Origin: a cyanobacterium PCC 7702
GTDB lineage: Bacteria; Cyanobacteriota; Cyanobacteriia; Cyanobacteriales; Nostocaceae
NCBI GenBank assembly: GCA_000332255.1
Contig: KB235926.1
Span: forward strand, 4,121,018-4,185,017
Direction: 5' to 3'
DNA length: 64,000 nt
Shown here: one piece after another, positions 43,947 to 52,941 of the stretch
How positions within the stretch are numbered: the first letter of the stretch is position 1
How the letters are laid out: the number at the start of each line of letters is the position of its first letter
Position numbers and translations under genes: made by a program
The notes under the pieces: model-generated
Told to the model about the DNA's origin: nothing
Databases searched by the model: none
Seen by the model: only the letters and a program-made list of their open reading frames with translations

Positions 43947-45479
43947 CTAATTATGCAATTGGTTCAATACATACTCCCTAATCATTGGTTGCAGGGTAAA
44001 ACCTGTATTTGTTTTTTCAATCAGCGACCTTTTCAACAAAGCTCTTAAAACTTCAGGTAATTCAGGTGATGAAATTTTTGCTTCTAGTTGTGCAAAGTCA
44101 GTAGGTTCACCTTTCCTGGCCAGCGAGTCCATCAACTGTTTTTCTAATTCTGATAAGCGATAAAATTGCTGGTCTAACAAGTCGTGCAAATCGTCAAAAA
44201 TTAACCTTTTCTTCTGGTGCAGCATTTCTAAAAAATTTGCCAATTTTCCCTCAAAAAACTCTTGAATTCCTGCTGCTACTATCTTCAATACCAGGGGATT
44301 GTTTGCATAATATTCACACAGTTGTTTCCATTGTTTTTGCGTTCCAATTAATGAGCCTTTAGCTTGCAACATTTGCTGCAGTTGCGTCCACCGCATACCC
44401 CGAAGTTGAAAAGAACGTACTGGTAGGTTTTTTCCTTCTTCAGTTGCTAATCCTTTGGGTCTTTCCCGACAAGTTAGTAACAAACAACTTTGATGAAAGG
44501 TATCGCTTGCATATTTGAAGATTTGTGCAAATCCTTGATATTGCTCTCGATAATTACCAGTGCGATCGCCGCTTTGCAAAATTGATTCCACATTATCCAA
44601 AATTATCAAACACCGATGGGCACGCAAATACTTTATCAGCAGCGAAATTTTTTCGTCCAAACTTCCAAAAGGTAAATCTTTGCGATACCTTCTGCAGAAA
44701 AATCGAATTAATTCAGTTAACACTTGTTCTGGTGTCGGAGCATTGCGCAGACTGCGCCAATACACTAATTCAAATTCCTGTTGTATGTTTTCAGCTAGCT
44801 TTGCTGCTAAAGTGGTTTTACCAATTCCACCCATACCCAGCAGTACTACTAACCGACACCTATCACCAACAATCCATTGTTGGAGAGCGGTCAGTTCTTC
44901 TTGTCGTCCCAAAAACTCTGAAGTGTCTGGTAGCAGGCTAAAATATTGGTGCTGTTGTTGTGCTGTTTTTCTATAGTTCTGTTTTGGCAGAGAAAGTAAG
45001 ATGTCTTTGGTCTGAATGTTTCGCTCTATTATTGCTTTTAAGTTCTTTTTACCAACCCTTTCTCCAAATTCCTCTGAAAGTCGCTTCCACAAATTAGCTG
45101 CAACATCTTTAATATGACCTTGGGAACAATGATTGGCTTTGGCAATATCTTCATAAGTCTGGTCTTGCCAAACTCCCTTTAAAATAGCTCTTTGTAGATT
45201 ATTTAGTGGTTTACCATACTTAGCAGAAATAATTTGTTCGGCTAGAGTAAAAGCTTTAGTATATCCATCTAGGGCACTGAAATTTATAATATCTGTTTTT
45301 CCGATTTCAGCAAACATAAATTTGTCCCCGCTTGATTCTAATTTTGGGGTTTTTCTAAATTTAAAAAGCAGTGGTGTTGTTTTTCGACAATCACCTTTGC
45401 GAACGCAGCTTGACCTCTTACATAATGCTTGCACTGAATGTTTGGGAGCAAATGCTGCTGTATTCGTCTTTAACTGCAC
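43947..45479 (-). CDS. NB-ARC (STAND) NTPase with N-terminal vMAP-type HTH, no sensor repeats
   Basis: 510-residue signal-transduction NTPase. After about 55 uncharacteristic residues (an alternative ATG at 45317, MFAEIGKTD, preceded by GGGGA, may be the real start) comes a helical domain of about 90 residues, LDGYTKAFTLAEQIISAKYG and QTYEDIAKANHCSQGHIKDV, of the vWA-MoxR-associated HTH type. NB-ARC follows: LGRQEELTALQQWI, GMGGIGKTTLAAKLAEN (P loop, about 215), HRCLIILDNVESIL (Walker B) and CLLLTCRERPKG. The C-terminal winged helix runs to YVLNQLHN. WD40 or TPR repeats that usually follow in cyanobacterial homologues are absent; nothing resembling them lies downstream. The motifs look intact, so it may be a truncated but active ATPase. 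Confidence 0.88.
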   Translation of the reverse strand: MQLKTNTAAFAPKHSVQALCKRSSCVRKGDCRKTTPLLFKFRKTPKLESSGDKFMFAEIGKTDIINFSALDGYTKAFTLAEQIISAKYGKPLNNLQRAILKGVWQDQTYEDIAKANHCSQGHIKDVAANLWKRLSEEFGERVGKKNLKAIIERNIQTKDILLSLPKQNYRKTAQQQHQYFSLLPDTSEFLGRQEELTALQQWIVGDRCRLVVLLGMGGIGKTTLAAKLAENIQQEFELVYWRSLRNAPTPEQVLTELIRFFCRRYRKDLPFGSLDEKISLLIKYLRAHRCLIILDNVESILQSGDRTGNYREQYQGFAQIFKYASDTFHQSCLLLTCRERPKGLATEEGKNLPVRSFQLRGMRWTQLQQMLQAKGSLIGTQKQWKQLCEYYANNPLVLKIVAAGIQEFFEGKLANFLEMLHQKKRLIFDDLHDLLDQQFYRLSELEKQLMDSLARKGEPTDFAQLEAKISSPELPEVLRALLKRSLIEKTNTGFTLQPMIREYVLNQLHN

Positions 45480-45854
45480 CTAAGCTCTCACAGAGGTTTA
45501 CAAAATAAAACTTCCTAATTTTAGTTAATATTTATAATTTTACCTATCCAGAGGATATCAAAAAAAAATAAGCATACAATAAGGAAATTATAAGTAATAC
45601 TTGCAATTACTGGCTTGTAAAGCTAAGGAAATAGCCGGACATCGAGAGATAGCAGTGGCAAAAACCAACGAGAAAGAAAATAAATTTTCAGTGCTAAGAT
45701 GAAAATCTCTCTCTGGGAAGAAAGACTCTCTATCTATTGATATAACTATAAATTTTACTTTCGATGTATTTTACTTTCAGCAATATTATCAGCTAGCTGC
45801 ATAAAAATTGTTTTGGTATTTTTAATTTTTCTTTGGTGAGAGGAGATGTAAAAT
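45480..45854. other. Divergent intergenic region, NB-ARC gene / exported protein gene
   Basis: AT-rich, holding both promoters. GAGAGGAG (45838-45845) before the next ATG is a good RBS. No repeats or RNA genes recognised. Confidence 0.45.
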
Positions 45855-46331
45855 ATGCAGCAATTTACTAAACTTCATCTGTGGTTTGTAGCAGGGTTAC
45901 CTGTGGTGATGGGTTTAAGTTTGCCAGCTTTGGCTCAAAAACCATCCACTCAAATTTCACCTGCTCAAAATCGGCCTGCGCGCACTTACCAACCTGGGTA
46001 TTGGCAACCGATCGCGCGGATCGACCCGAAGCAACCAATCACAGTTGTCCTTATCAATCAAACCAACTCACCTTTGAAATACAATTTTTTAGATGGGCGC
46101 AGCGACAGTGATTTGCCTGTAGAAGGTAATGTAGAATTGAAAGATTTTTCCTTACCTGTCAACATTGCGATTTACAATCCTACGCCAGAAGCTGCTGCTG
46201 GGAAAGGTGGTGGTTTGAGATACGAAACTTCCGTCAAAAATAATGTGGTGGAAGTGAGGGTGAAACCTGTAAAATCTGGTGGATACCGTGTATTAAATAT
46301 TTCTAGGGCAGGTGGTATTTATCTTTATTAG
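45855..46331 (+). CDS. Exported protein of unknown function
   Basis: 158 residues. The N terminus is a Sec signal peptide (LHLWFVAGLPVVMGLSLPALAQ) with a likely cut after LAQ at residue 28. The mature part is beta-rich, with PITVVLINQTNSPLKYNFLD and VEVRVKPVKSGGYRVLNIS, and has no cysteines. I do not recognise a family name. RBS GGAG lies about nine bases before the ATG. It stands alone between the NB-ARC gene and a lipoprotein gene; location in periplasm or thylakoid lumen is inferred. Confidence 0.72.
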   Translation: MQQFTKLHLWFVAGLPVVMGLSLPALAQKPSTQISPAQNRPARTYQPGYWQPIARIDPKQPITVVLINQTNSPLKYNFLDGRSDSDLPVEGNVELKDFSLPVNIAIYNPTPEAAAGKGGGLRYETSVKNNVVEVRVKPVKSGGYRVLNISRAGGIYLY

Positions 46332-46772
46332 TCTATTAGTAAAATTTAATTTTGATAAAATTTTGAAAAATCCAGGGTTCAGATTTTGGTAAACAAAATT
46401 ACTTATACCACCACTGCTAAATTATAAAGTATGGAAAGTATGTGGTGGAGTTTTTATTTATTATTCCTTTTTTATTTTATTTTTATTTTCTTCTTACTTT
46501 GGAAATTTAAACTTCAGGAAGTAAATTTAACATTGAAAATGTGTAGAAAATGCGCAATGCATTTTAGTTAAAAATAGGACGTAATTTTCGATAGCAAAGC
46601 AGCAACAAGTCCCCGGCGAGCGATCGCTTGTATTGCATAAGAAGCGATGGCAGTGCACGGGTGCTGATAAAATTTACTTTAAAATCACCAGAGGACAAAA
46701 TCTGGTGTTGTTTCTGTTGTCAAAGCAAGGTCTAAGTTGCTGGAGGCAATGTCTTGAAAGGAAAGCAGTCAT
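46332..46772. other. Intergenic region
   Basis: AT-rich stretch, with a T-rich run (about 46452-46500) and a HIP1 site near 46622. It is non-coding in all frames as far as I can judge. Confidence 0.45.
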
Positions 46773-47801
46773 ATGAACAATTGTCCTGCGAAGTTAAAAC
46801 AGGTATCTCAACCACATGCGGTCATTGGTAATATAACAGTTAAAGTTATAAAAATTGCTGGTTTTTCTTTAGTTTTGATTTCGATTTGTAACTGTTTGTC
46901 AGCCTGCAGTCAGAGTTCCAAGAGTACCAAGAAAGTTGTCAGCACACCCACAACCACTCCTGCTACCTCGATTACACCTAGTAATTTGGGGACTCCATCT
47001 CGCAGTCCCATCGATCCGCTGACTGGCTTGGAGCTTCCTCCTATACCTGATACTCCTTTTAGTAACGACAAGATACCCAATATTCCAACTGTAGCCAGTG
47101 ACACTTTCGGTCAGAGAAGAGAGCAGGTGACAGAAAAAACAACATTTGTGGCTCCCAATCAAAGCTCGGGAACAACACAGCCTGAAAAACCTGTGGTTTG
47201 GCAACAGGGGGGAACTCCAGCAGCTAAGTCCTCTGTACCGAGGACGGCGATCGCATCCAACAAGGCTTATACCAGCTACAGCAATCCCATAGAATTTAGG
47301 GTACCTGGAAATACAAGCTCCACAACTACTGTGCCAGAAAAAAGAGGAAATACAGCAAAAAAAATAAAAGTGGTGGCTACAGATGGGAGTTCTAGAACAA
47401 CTACGGGTAGACAGATAGATGTTTTGCAGTCTCGTCGAGCGATCGCGCCTTTGCAGCTACCTGTTTCTCAAGTCAGACCTGTCAAAAGTCCTATCCCTGT
47501 TATCGCTAAGTCATCTTCCTACCCGCAGCTTCAGTACTCACAACAGTCGATTAGCGATGCGAACGCTGTGGTACGGGGATTGGTCGTAGCCAAGCACAAA
47601 GGTGAAATTCAACCTGACACCACAACCTGGAGAAAAACTCAGGATGCGGTCATTTTACTGCGTCAGGGTAAAACCAGACAACAAGCAGCGGCCAAAGCTA
47701 ATATTCCCCTATCTTTGCTGACGCAACTAATTGAGTGGGGTCAACAAAATCAACCAACAGCAGAAAGCATGTTAGACATACAAAGCGGACAGTTGAGATA
47801 G
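46773..47801 (+). CDS. Pro/Thr/Ser-rich putative lipoprotein with HTH-like C terminus
   Basis: 342 residues, not recognised. Residues about 28-46 are hydrophobic (IAGFSLVLISICNCLSACSQ) and end in a lipobox-like LSAC, though the preceding basic region is long for a lipoprotein signal. Residues 48-215 are of low complexity, rich in Thr, Pro and Ser and probably extended. The last 70 residues look folded: SISDANAVVRGLVVAKHKGE and RQGKTRQQAAAKANIPLSLL, the latter like a helix-turn-helix. Whether the protein is exported or is a membrane-tethered DNA binder is open. Confidence 0.6.
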   Translation: MNNCPAKLKQVSQPHAVIGNITVKVIKIAGFSLVLISICNCLSACSQSSKSTKKVVSTPTTTPATSITPSNLGTPSRSPIDPLTGLELPPIPDTPFSNDKIPNIPTVASDTFGQRREQVTEKTTFVAPNQSSGTTQPEKPVVWQQGGTPAAKSSVPRTAIASNKAYTSYSNPIEFRVPGNTSSTTTVPEKRGNTAKKIKVVATDGSSRTTTGRQIDVLQSRRAIAPLQLPVSQVRPVKSPIPVIAKSSSYPQLQYSQQSISDANAVVRGLVVAKHKGEIQPDTTTWRKTQDAVILLRQGKTRQQAAAKANIPLSLLTQLIEWGQQNQPTAESMLDIQSGQLR

Positions 47802-47882
47802 TATCTAGTGAAAATTTAACTCCTGGTACCGCGTTTATGTAGGCATTGCGGGAAATCAAAGATTTAACGTGGGAAGATGTCA

Positions 47883-48773
47883 CTAAAGGGCGTGTGCTTG
47901 TTTGATTTCTTCTAAGGCTTGGCGTAAATTAGGAACGTGCATCCAACCAACAAAACCTGCATATAAACACTGTCCTTCTTTGGAAGCTACGAAGACGTGC
48001 TCGACGCCAGCCAAATTTCGCCAAATCCGAACGGTACCACCGTTTTTTAGCGCGATCGCTATCCGAGCTTTGGGAAAGTGACGCCAGTGTCCGTCGGTAA
48101 TTCCCGGGACTGCGTGCAGTCTTTGTACGATATCATCAAAGACCACGAGCGTGCCGATGGTAGAATCCTGCCAAAAGTCAAGAATTGTTGAGGCAACCAA
48201 GGGATGATTTCGCAACACGGCGTGGGACAGACCTGGTAAACAGACAAATTGAGCATTGGCAAACTTAGTAGATTCTACTGGAACAGTGCCGTCAGTACCG
48301 CCGCCAATATCTCCGGCAATAATCAAGGTTGGAATGACTGCAGCTATTTTTTGAGCGATCGCTTTGCGGTTTGTTCCTAAATCGCGAGCAATCCCAATCC
48401 CTAGGCTAAAGGGGTCCAACATTCTTCCCAAATCAGATCCACCCACTGGAGAGCCAATCAAAACCAGCGATTGCACCCTCGAGTGCCAATGGCAATGGCG
48501 ATGCAGTAATTCTAACCAAATTAAACCACCCATGGAATGGCCGATGATTTTTATAGGTACATCAGCATACTTAGCCATTTGTTGGATGGCGATATTTTCT
48601 ACACACTGAATCAGGGGAGCGATTCCGATCCAGGTTTGGATGTATTGCAGCTTAGGAGCAACTACCAAGGTTGTATCTGTGACCAAACGACGTCCCAGCT
48701 TGAGCATCGCTTGATTGTTATCCGCCCATCCATGCTGTAGGAATAAAATAAATTCTGGTGTATTTAACAACAT
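47883..48773 (-). CDS. Alpha/beta-hydrolase (lipase-like)
   Basis: 296-residue alpha/beta-fold protein. It starts FILFLQHGWADNN, typical of the first strand and oxyanion region. IKIIGHSMGGLIWLELLHRH gives the GHSMGG nucleophile elbow, and LIGSPVGGSDLGRMLDP follows. The acid is probably in the GGGTDGTVPVES stretch and the final His in LPGLSHAVLRNHP. The C-terminal extra 90 residues (WRHFPKARIAIALKNGGTVR) lie outside the usual fold. It has no signal peptide. It is divergent from the FAD oxidoreductase gene. The substrate is unknown. Confidence 0.82.
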   Translation of the reverse strand: MLLNTPEFILFLQHGWADNNQAMLKLGRRLVTDTTLVVAPKLQYIQTWIGIAPLIQCVENIAIQQMAKYADVPIKIIGHSMGGLIWLELLHRHCHWHSRVQSLVLIGSPVGGSDLGRMLDPFSLGIGIARDLGTNRKAIAQKIAAVIPTLIIAGDIGGGTDGTVPVESTKFANAQFVCLPGLSHAVLRNHPLVASTILDFWQDSTIGTLVVFDDIVQRLHAVPGITDGHWRHFPKARIAIALKNGGTVRIWRNLAGVEHVFVASKEGQCLYAGFVGWMHVPNLRQALEEIKQAHAL

Positions 48774-48886
48774 AATAAGATTATAGATGCGAAGTGGTTG
48801 CTGGCAAATTCTCAGACTGTGGTAGTATTAGCTTTTGCTGGAATCTATAAGGGCGCAAGATTTGCGTTTTGGAAAATGCCACAACG

Positions 48887-50071
48887 ATGAAAACTTACGA
48901 CTGGATCGTTATTGGTGCTGGTATTGCGGGTACTGCTGTGGCCTACGAATTGGTAAAAAAAGGCTTTTCAGTAGTTTTGTTGGAACAAAACCCCAGTTTT
49001 GAAAATGCTACTCGCTACAGTTATGGCGGTCTAGCTTTTTGGTCTGCGACTACTGCTGTGACTCGTCAGTTGTGCGAGGAGGGGATGGCGCGATATCGTC
49101 TGCTGTCCCAGGAGTTAGATGCAGATATTGAGTTTCGCCAGCTGGATTTGTTATTAACTATTCCTCGGGACAGCGACCCCAAAACTGTTGCAACTTCCTA
49201 CGCTGGTTGTGCTGTTCCTCCCAAGTTACTTACTAGGGAAGAAGCGTCGGAAATGGAACCTTTGTTGAATCGGGAGGCGATCGCCGCTGCTTTGACGGTC
49301 AAACACGGTCATATCAACCCCAAAAAAACGGCGCAGGCTTATATCCAAGCTTTCCAGCGTGCTGGTGGCCGCATGGAACAGGCGCAAGTACTGAAATTAC
49401 ATCCAGCACAGCGAGCGACAAGCCGAGATACAAAGGTGGAAACCACCACCACAACTTATTCTAGTGGCAAAGTTGTAGTTTGTGCTGGCGGACTGACTCG
49501 TCAGTTGTTACAAGCATCCGGTATTTCCATTCCGTTGTATTTCACCCATGCAGAGATAATTGAAACTCCGCCGGTTGACGTACGTTTGCGTACTTTAGTT
49601 ATGCCAGCTTGTCTGCAGCGCCTGCAATTAGAAGCTGAGTTTAGTAAGTTGGAGGAAATATGGAACAAACCCACTGCTGAATCAATAGCGGCTATTTTAG
49701 ATGCAGGTGCAATTCAGTTTCAAGATGGAAGTTTGCGCTTGGGACAAATTAGTCGTATCATCCCAGATGCGGGCGCTAAGGTAGATTCACTACAAAGCGA
49801 AAGGTGGCTAAGGCAGAGTATAGCAGCAATATTGCCGCAGCTAGCTAATTTACCGGGAAGTTGGCATCACTGTTTAGTAGCATTTAGTCATAAGGACTTT
49901 TGCTTGCCATTTGTTGGTTCCATACCTTTTTTGGCAGAAGATATCTATGTGTTTTCTGGGTTTAGCAATCCTTTGGCGATCGTACCTTCTTTGGCTGAGC
50001 ATTTTGCTAATTGGGTATCGAACCAGGAAGATGAAGTTATTAAACAGTTATCTTCTCCAAGACAACAATAA
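48887..50071 (+). CDS. FAD-dependent oxidoreductase (DAO family)
   Basis: 394-residue D-amino-acid-oxidase-type flavoprotein, similar in plan to glycine or sarcosine oxidases. The N terminus is WIVIGAGIAGTAVAYELVKK (FAD fold) followed by VVLLEQNPSFENATRYSYGG. GKVVVCAGGLTRQLLQ is the middle FAD contact, and the C terminus has IYVFSGFSNPLAIVPSLAEH. The substrate amine is not predictable. I prefer the ATG at 48887 to the TTG at 48869. It is on the same strand as urtA but 270 bases upstream, beyond the NtcA promoter, so it is not part of that operon. Confidence 0.87.
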   Translation: MKTYDWIVIGAGIAGTAVAYELVKKGFSVVLLEQNPSFENATRYSYGGLAFWSATTAVTRQLCEEGMARYRLLSQELDADIEFRQLDLLLTIPRDSDPKTVATSYAGCAVPPKLLTREEASEMEPLLNREAIAAALTVKHGHINPKKTAQAYIQAFQRAGGRMEQAQVLKLHPAQRATSRDTKVETTTTTYSSGKVVVCAGGLTRQLLQASGISIPLYFTHAEIIETPPVDVRLRTLVMPACLQRLQLEAEFSKLEEIWNKPTAESIAAILDAGAIQFQDGSLRLGQISRIIPDAGAKVDSLQSERWLRQSIAAILPQLANLPGSWHHCLVAFSHKDFCLPFVGSIPFLAEDIYVFSGFSNPLAIVPSLAEHFANWVSNQEDEVIKQLSSPRQQ

Positions 50072-50202
50072 TTTCTAAGAATTAAACTTTATAAAATTAT
50101 ATTGACCAACATTACTTCATATACATTTATATGCATCCATAGGCATCAAACCAACTTTTTTTGAAAAATTATAAAGAAAAGCAGGCACAAATTTGCTAAA
50201 CG

Positions 50203-50216
50203 GTATCTCTTGTTAC
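50203..50216 (+). promoter_or_regulatory. NtcA binding site of the urt promoter
   Basis: GTATCTCTTGTTAC is an exact match to the NtcA consensus GTA-N8-TAC. A -10 box TAATAT (50240-50245) starts 23 bases after it, the spacing of class II NtcA-activated promoters. A transcript would start near 50252, about 90 bases before urtA. NtcA activates nitrogen-assimilation genes when ammonium is scarce and 2-oxoglutarate rises. Confidence 0.88.
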
Positions 50217-50239
50217 TTTATGTAGAAAAAGTGTCAAAT

Positions 50240-50245
50240 TAATAT
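50240..50245 (+). promoter_or_regulatory. -10 box of the urt promoter
   Basis: TAATAT, matching the TAN3T pattern of NtcA-dependent promoters, 23 bases downstream of the NtcA site. There is no -35 hexamer, as expected when NtcA replaces it. Confidence 0.75.
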
Positions 50246-50342
50246 CAAAGACACATAACTTTTTTAGTAAAAGTTTACTCGTGGAAGTCAGCTAGCTGAA
50301 TAACTCTAGCCAAAATTTACTTCCTCAAAGTTAGGGAATTGT

Positions 50343-51665
50343 ATGACAACAAGATTTAACAGACGACGATTTTTGGTCTGCAGCGGCGCTACTTTGGGAA
50401 CAAGTTTGCTCCTGAAAGCTTGTGCTAATAATCCTACCAATACTTCTGAAAATGCGAATTCTCCTGAAGGAACTTCTGCCACACCAGCAGCAGCTACTAC
50501 TAGTGGTAAGACAATTAAAGTAGGAATCTTACATTCCTTGAGCGGTACGATGGCAATTAGCGAAAAAAGTGTCGTTGATGCAGAAAAATTGGCAATTAAA
50601 GAAATTAATGCTGCTGGTGGAGTTTTGGGAAAACAAATCGAAGCAATTGTTGAAGACGGTGCTTCCAACTGGGATACTTTTCGAGAAAAAGCGACAAAAT
50701 TAATCGATCAAGATCGAGTAGCTGTTGTTTTTGGCTGTTGGACTTCTGCAAGTCGCAAGAATGTCAAGCCAGTGTTTGAGAGCAAAAACCACATGCTTTG
50801 GTATCCAGTACAATATGAAGGTCAGGAATGTTCTAAAAATATTTTTTACACTGGCGCTGCTCCGAATCAACAAATAGAACCTGCCGTTGATTGGTTGCTG
50901 AAAAATAAAGGAAAAGAATTCTTCTTAATCGGTTCCGACTACGTTTTTCCCAGAACTGCAAACGAAATTATTAAAGCTCAATTAGAAGCCTTGGGTGGAA
51001 AAACCGTGGGAGAGGATTATCTTCCCTTGGGAAATACAGAAGTAACGCCGATAATTACGAAAATTAAGCAAAAATTGCCCAATGGAGGTGTGATTTTCAA
51101 TACTTTAAATGGAGATAGCAACGTTGCTTTTTTCAAGCAATTAAAAGGTGCGGGTTTAACACCAAATAAATACCCGACAATGTCCGTAAGTATTGCGGAA
51201 GAAGAAGTAAAAGCAATTGGTGTGGAGTATCTCAAAGGCCATTATGCAGCCTGGAATTATTTTCAAACAGTAGATACTCCAGCTAACAAAAAATTTGTCG
51301 CCGCTTTTAAAAAAGAATACGGCGAAAATCGAGTGACAAACGACCCGATGGAAGCTGCATATGTAGCAGTTTATTTGTGGAAACAAGCGGTAGAAAAAGC
51401 CGGGACTACTGACATAGCCAAAGTGCGGGATGCAGCTTACGGTCAAAGTTTTGATGCACCAGAAGGTAAAGTGACGATGAACGCCAACCATCACTTATCT
51501 AAAATTGTCAGGATTGGTGAAGTTAGAGATGATGGTTTGTTCAATATTGTTTTTGCAACTCCTAAAGCAGTGGAACCTGTTCCTTGGAATCAATTTGTCA
51601 AATCAACCAAAGGTTACGCTTGTGATTGGTCAGATCCGAGGAAAGGCGAGAAGTACAAAATTTAA
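50343..51665 (+). CDS. urtA: Urea ABC transporter, substrate-binding protein
   Basis: Periplasmic urea receptor, 440 residues, first gene of the urt operon. The N terminus has a twin-arginine motif (RRRFLVCSG) followed by a lipobox-like LLKAC, so it is probably a lipoprotein exported folded; a Ser/Thr/Pro linker comes next. The mature part is a Leu/Ile/Val-binding-type fold: KVGILHSLSGTMAISEKSVV, VFGCWTSASRKNVKPVFE, LWYPVQYEGQECSKNIFYTG, which are typical of UrtA, and GKEFFLIGSDYVFPRTANEI. The C-terminal ACDWSDPRKGEKYKI is typical too. It follows the NtcA promoter. Confidence 0.96.
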   Translation: MTTRFNRRRFLVCSGATLGTSLLLKACANNPTNTSENANSPEGTSATPAAATTSGKTIKVGILHSLSGTMAISEKSVVDAEKLAIKEINAAGGVLGKQIEAIVEDGASNWDTFREKATKLIDQDRVAVVFGCWTSASRKNVKPVFESKNHMLWYPVQYEGQECSKNIFYTGAAPNQQIEPAVDWLLKNKGKEFFLIGSDYVFPRTANEIIKAQLEALGGKTVGEDYLPLGNTEVTPIITKIKQKLPNGGVIFNTLNGDSNVAFFKQLKGAGLTPNKYPTMSVSIAEEEVKAIGVEYLKGHYAAWNYFQTVDTPANKKFVAAFKKEYGENRVTNDPMEAAYVAVYLWKQAVEKAGTTDIAKVRDAAYGQSFDAPEGKVTMNANHHLSKIVRIGEVRDDGLFNIVFATPKAVEPVPWNQFVKSTKGYACDWSDPRKGEKYKI

Positions 51666-51752
51666 TGCAATTTGAATTTCAAATCCACCTTGGGGTGCAA
51701 CCTACCATATTAGAAAATCTAAAAAGCAGGGGAAATTTCATACAGGAGAAAC

Positions 51753-52910
51753 ATGCTTGCAGGATTTTTGGATGCCTTGTTTAACGGTCTTAGTATTGGT
51801 GCAGTTTTATTAATCGCTGCTTTGGGATTGGCGATTGTATTTGGACTAATGGGCGTCATTAATATGGCTCATGGCGAGTTAATGATGTTAGGAGCCTATA
51901 CAACATTTGTTGTACAAAATTTCTGCAAACAATTGGGTGGCTTGTGGTTTGAAATTTATATATTTTTGGCTTTAATTTTAGCTTTTTTGCTGACAGCAGT
52001 TGCTGGCTTAATTCTAGAAAAAGGTGTAATTCGCTATCTGTACGGACGTCCCCTAGAAACTTTGCTAGCGACTTGGGGAGTGAGTTTGATATTACAACAA
52101 TTTGTCCGTAGCGTGAATTGGGTAATAATTGCGGGAGTAGCTTTATTTTGTTTGTTCTTTTTCGGCGGTTTGGGTATTTTGAAATCTCGTGCAGACAAAA
52201 TTCGTCGCAGGACCGTTGTGGGGGTACTGCTGGTGCTATCTTTAAGTGTGGCGATCGCTACAGGTAATTTTCTTGGCCAAACTTATCAGCTAGCAGTTAC
52301 CCAACCCTGGTTTGGCGCTCAAAATGTAGATGTCACTGCTCCCAGTTGGTTGCAAGATGGATTGAGTTTAGGAAGCTTGCAACTACCTTATGCCCGGTTA
52401 TTCATTATTGCTTTAACCATTGTCTGCGTCACGGGTATTTATATATTTCTACAGCATTCTCTTTGGGGATTAAGAATTCGTGCGGTAACGCAAAATCGCA
52501 GCATGAGTGCTTGTTTGGGTATCCCCACAGAAAAAGTTGATGCAATTACTTTTGCGCTTGGTTCGGGATTAGCTGGTGTTGCTGGATGTGCAATCAGTTT
52601 GCTCGGTTCTGTAGGACCTAACACCGGGCAAAATTATATCATCGATACTTTCATGGTTGTAGTTGTTGGCGGTGTGGGTAACTTAGCAGGTACTGTGGTC
52701 GCAGCACTGGGAATTGGTACAGCTAATTATTTAATTGGTTCTGGTACCTTGGCTTTGTTATTCACTCCTGTTGAGTCTTTGGCAAATTTCTTTAACTTCT
52801 TTGCCACTACTAGTATGGCAAAAGTGATGGTATTTGCTTTGATTATTGCATTTTTGCAGTGGAAACCAGGAGGAATTTTCCCACAGAAAGGTCGTACTGT
52901 CGATGCTTAA
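51753..52910 (+). CDS. urtB: Urea ABC transporter, permease UrtB
   Basis: LivH-type inner-membrane permease, 385 residues, about nine membrane segments. Starts LDALFNGLSIGAVLLIAALG, with GVINMAHGELMMLGAYTTF and IRAVTQNRSMSACLGI (EAA-like loop contacting the ATPases), and VVVGGVGNLAGTVVAALGIG. RBS AGGAG lies just ahead of the ATG. The 87-base gap from urtA is the largest within the operon. It pairs with UrtC to form the channel. Confidence 0.95.
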   Translation: MLAGFLDALFNGLSIGAVLLIAALGLAIVFGLMGVINMAHGELMMLGAYTTFVVQNFCKQLGGLWFEIYIFLALILAFLLTAVAGLILEKGVIRYLYGRPLETLLATWGVSLILQQFVRSVNWVIIAGVALFCLFFFGGLGILKSRADKIRRRTVVGVLLVLSLSVAIATGNFLGQTYQLAVTQPWFGAQNVDVTAPSWLQDGLSLGSLQLPYARLFIIALTIVCVTGIYIFLQHSLWGLRIRAVTQNRSMSACLGIPTEKVDAITFALGSGLAGVAGCAISLLGSVGPNTGQNYIIDTFMVVVVGGVGNLAGTVVAALGIGTANYLIGSGTLALLFTPVESLANFFNFFATTSMAKVMVFALIIAFLQWKPGGIFPQKGRTVDA

Positions 52911-52941
52911 AATTAACCGCCAACATACCAAGGACACCAAG

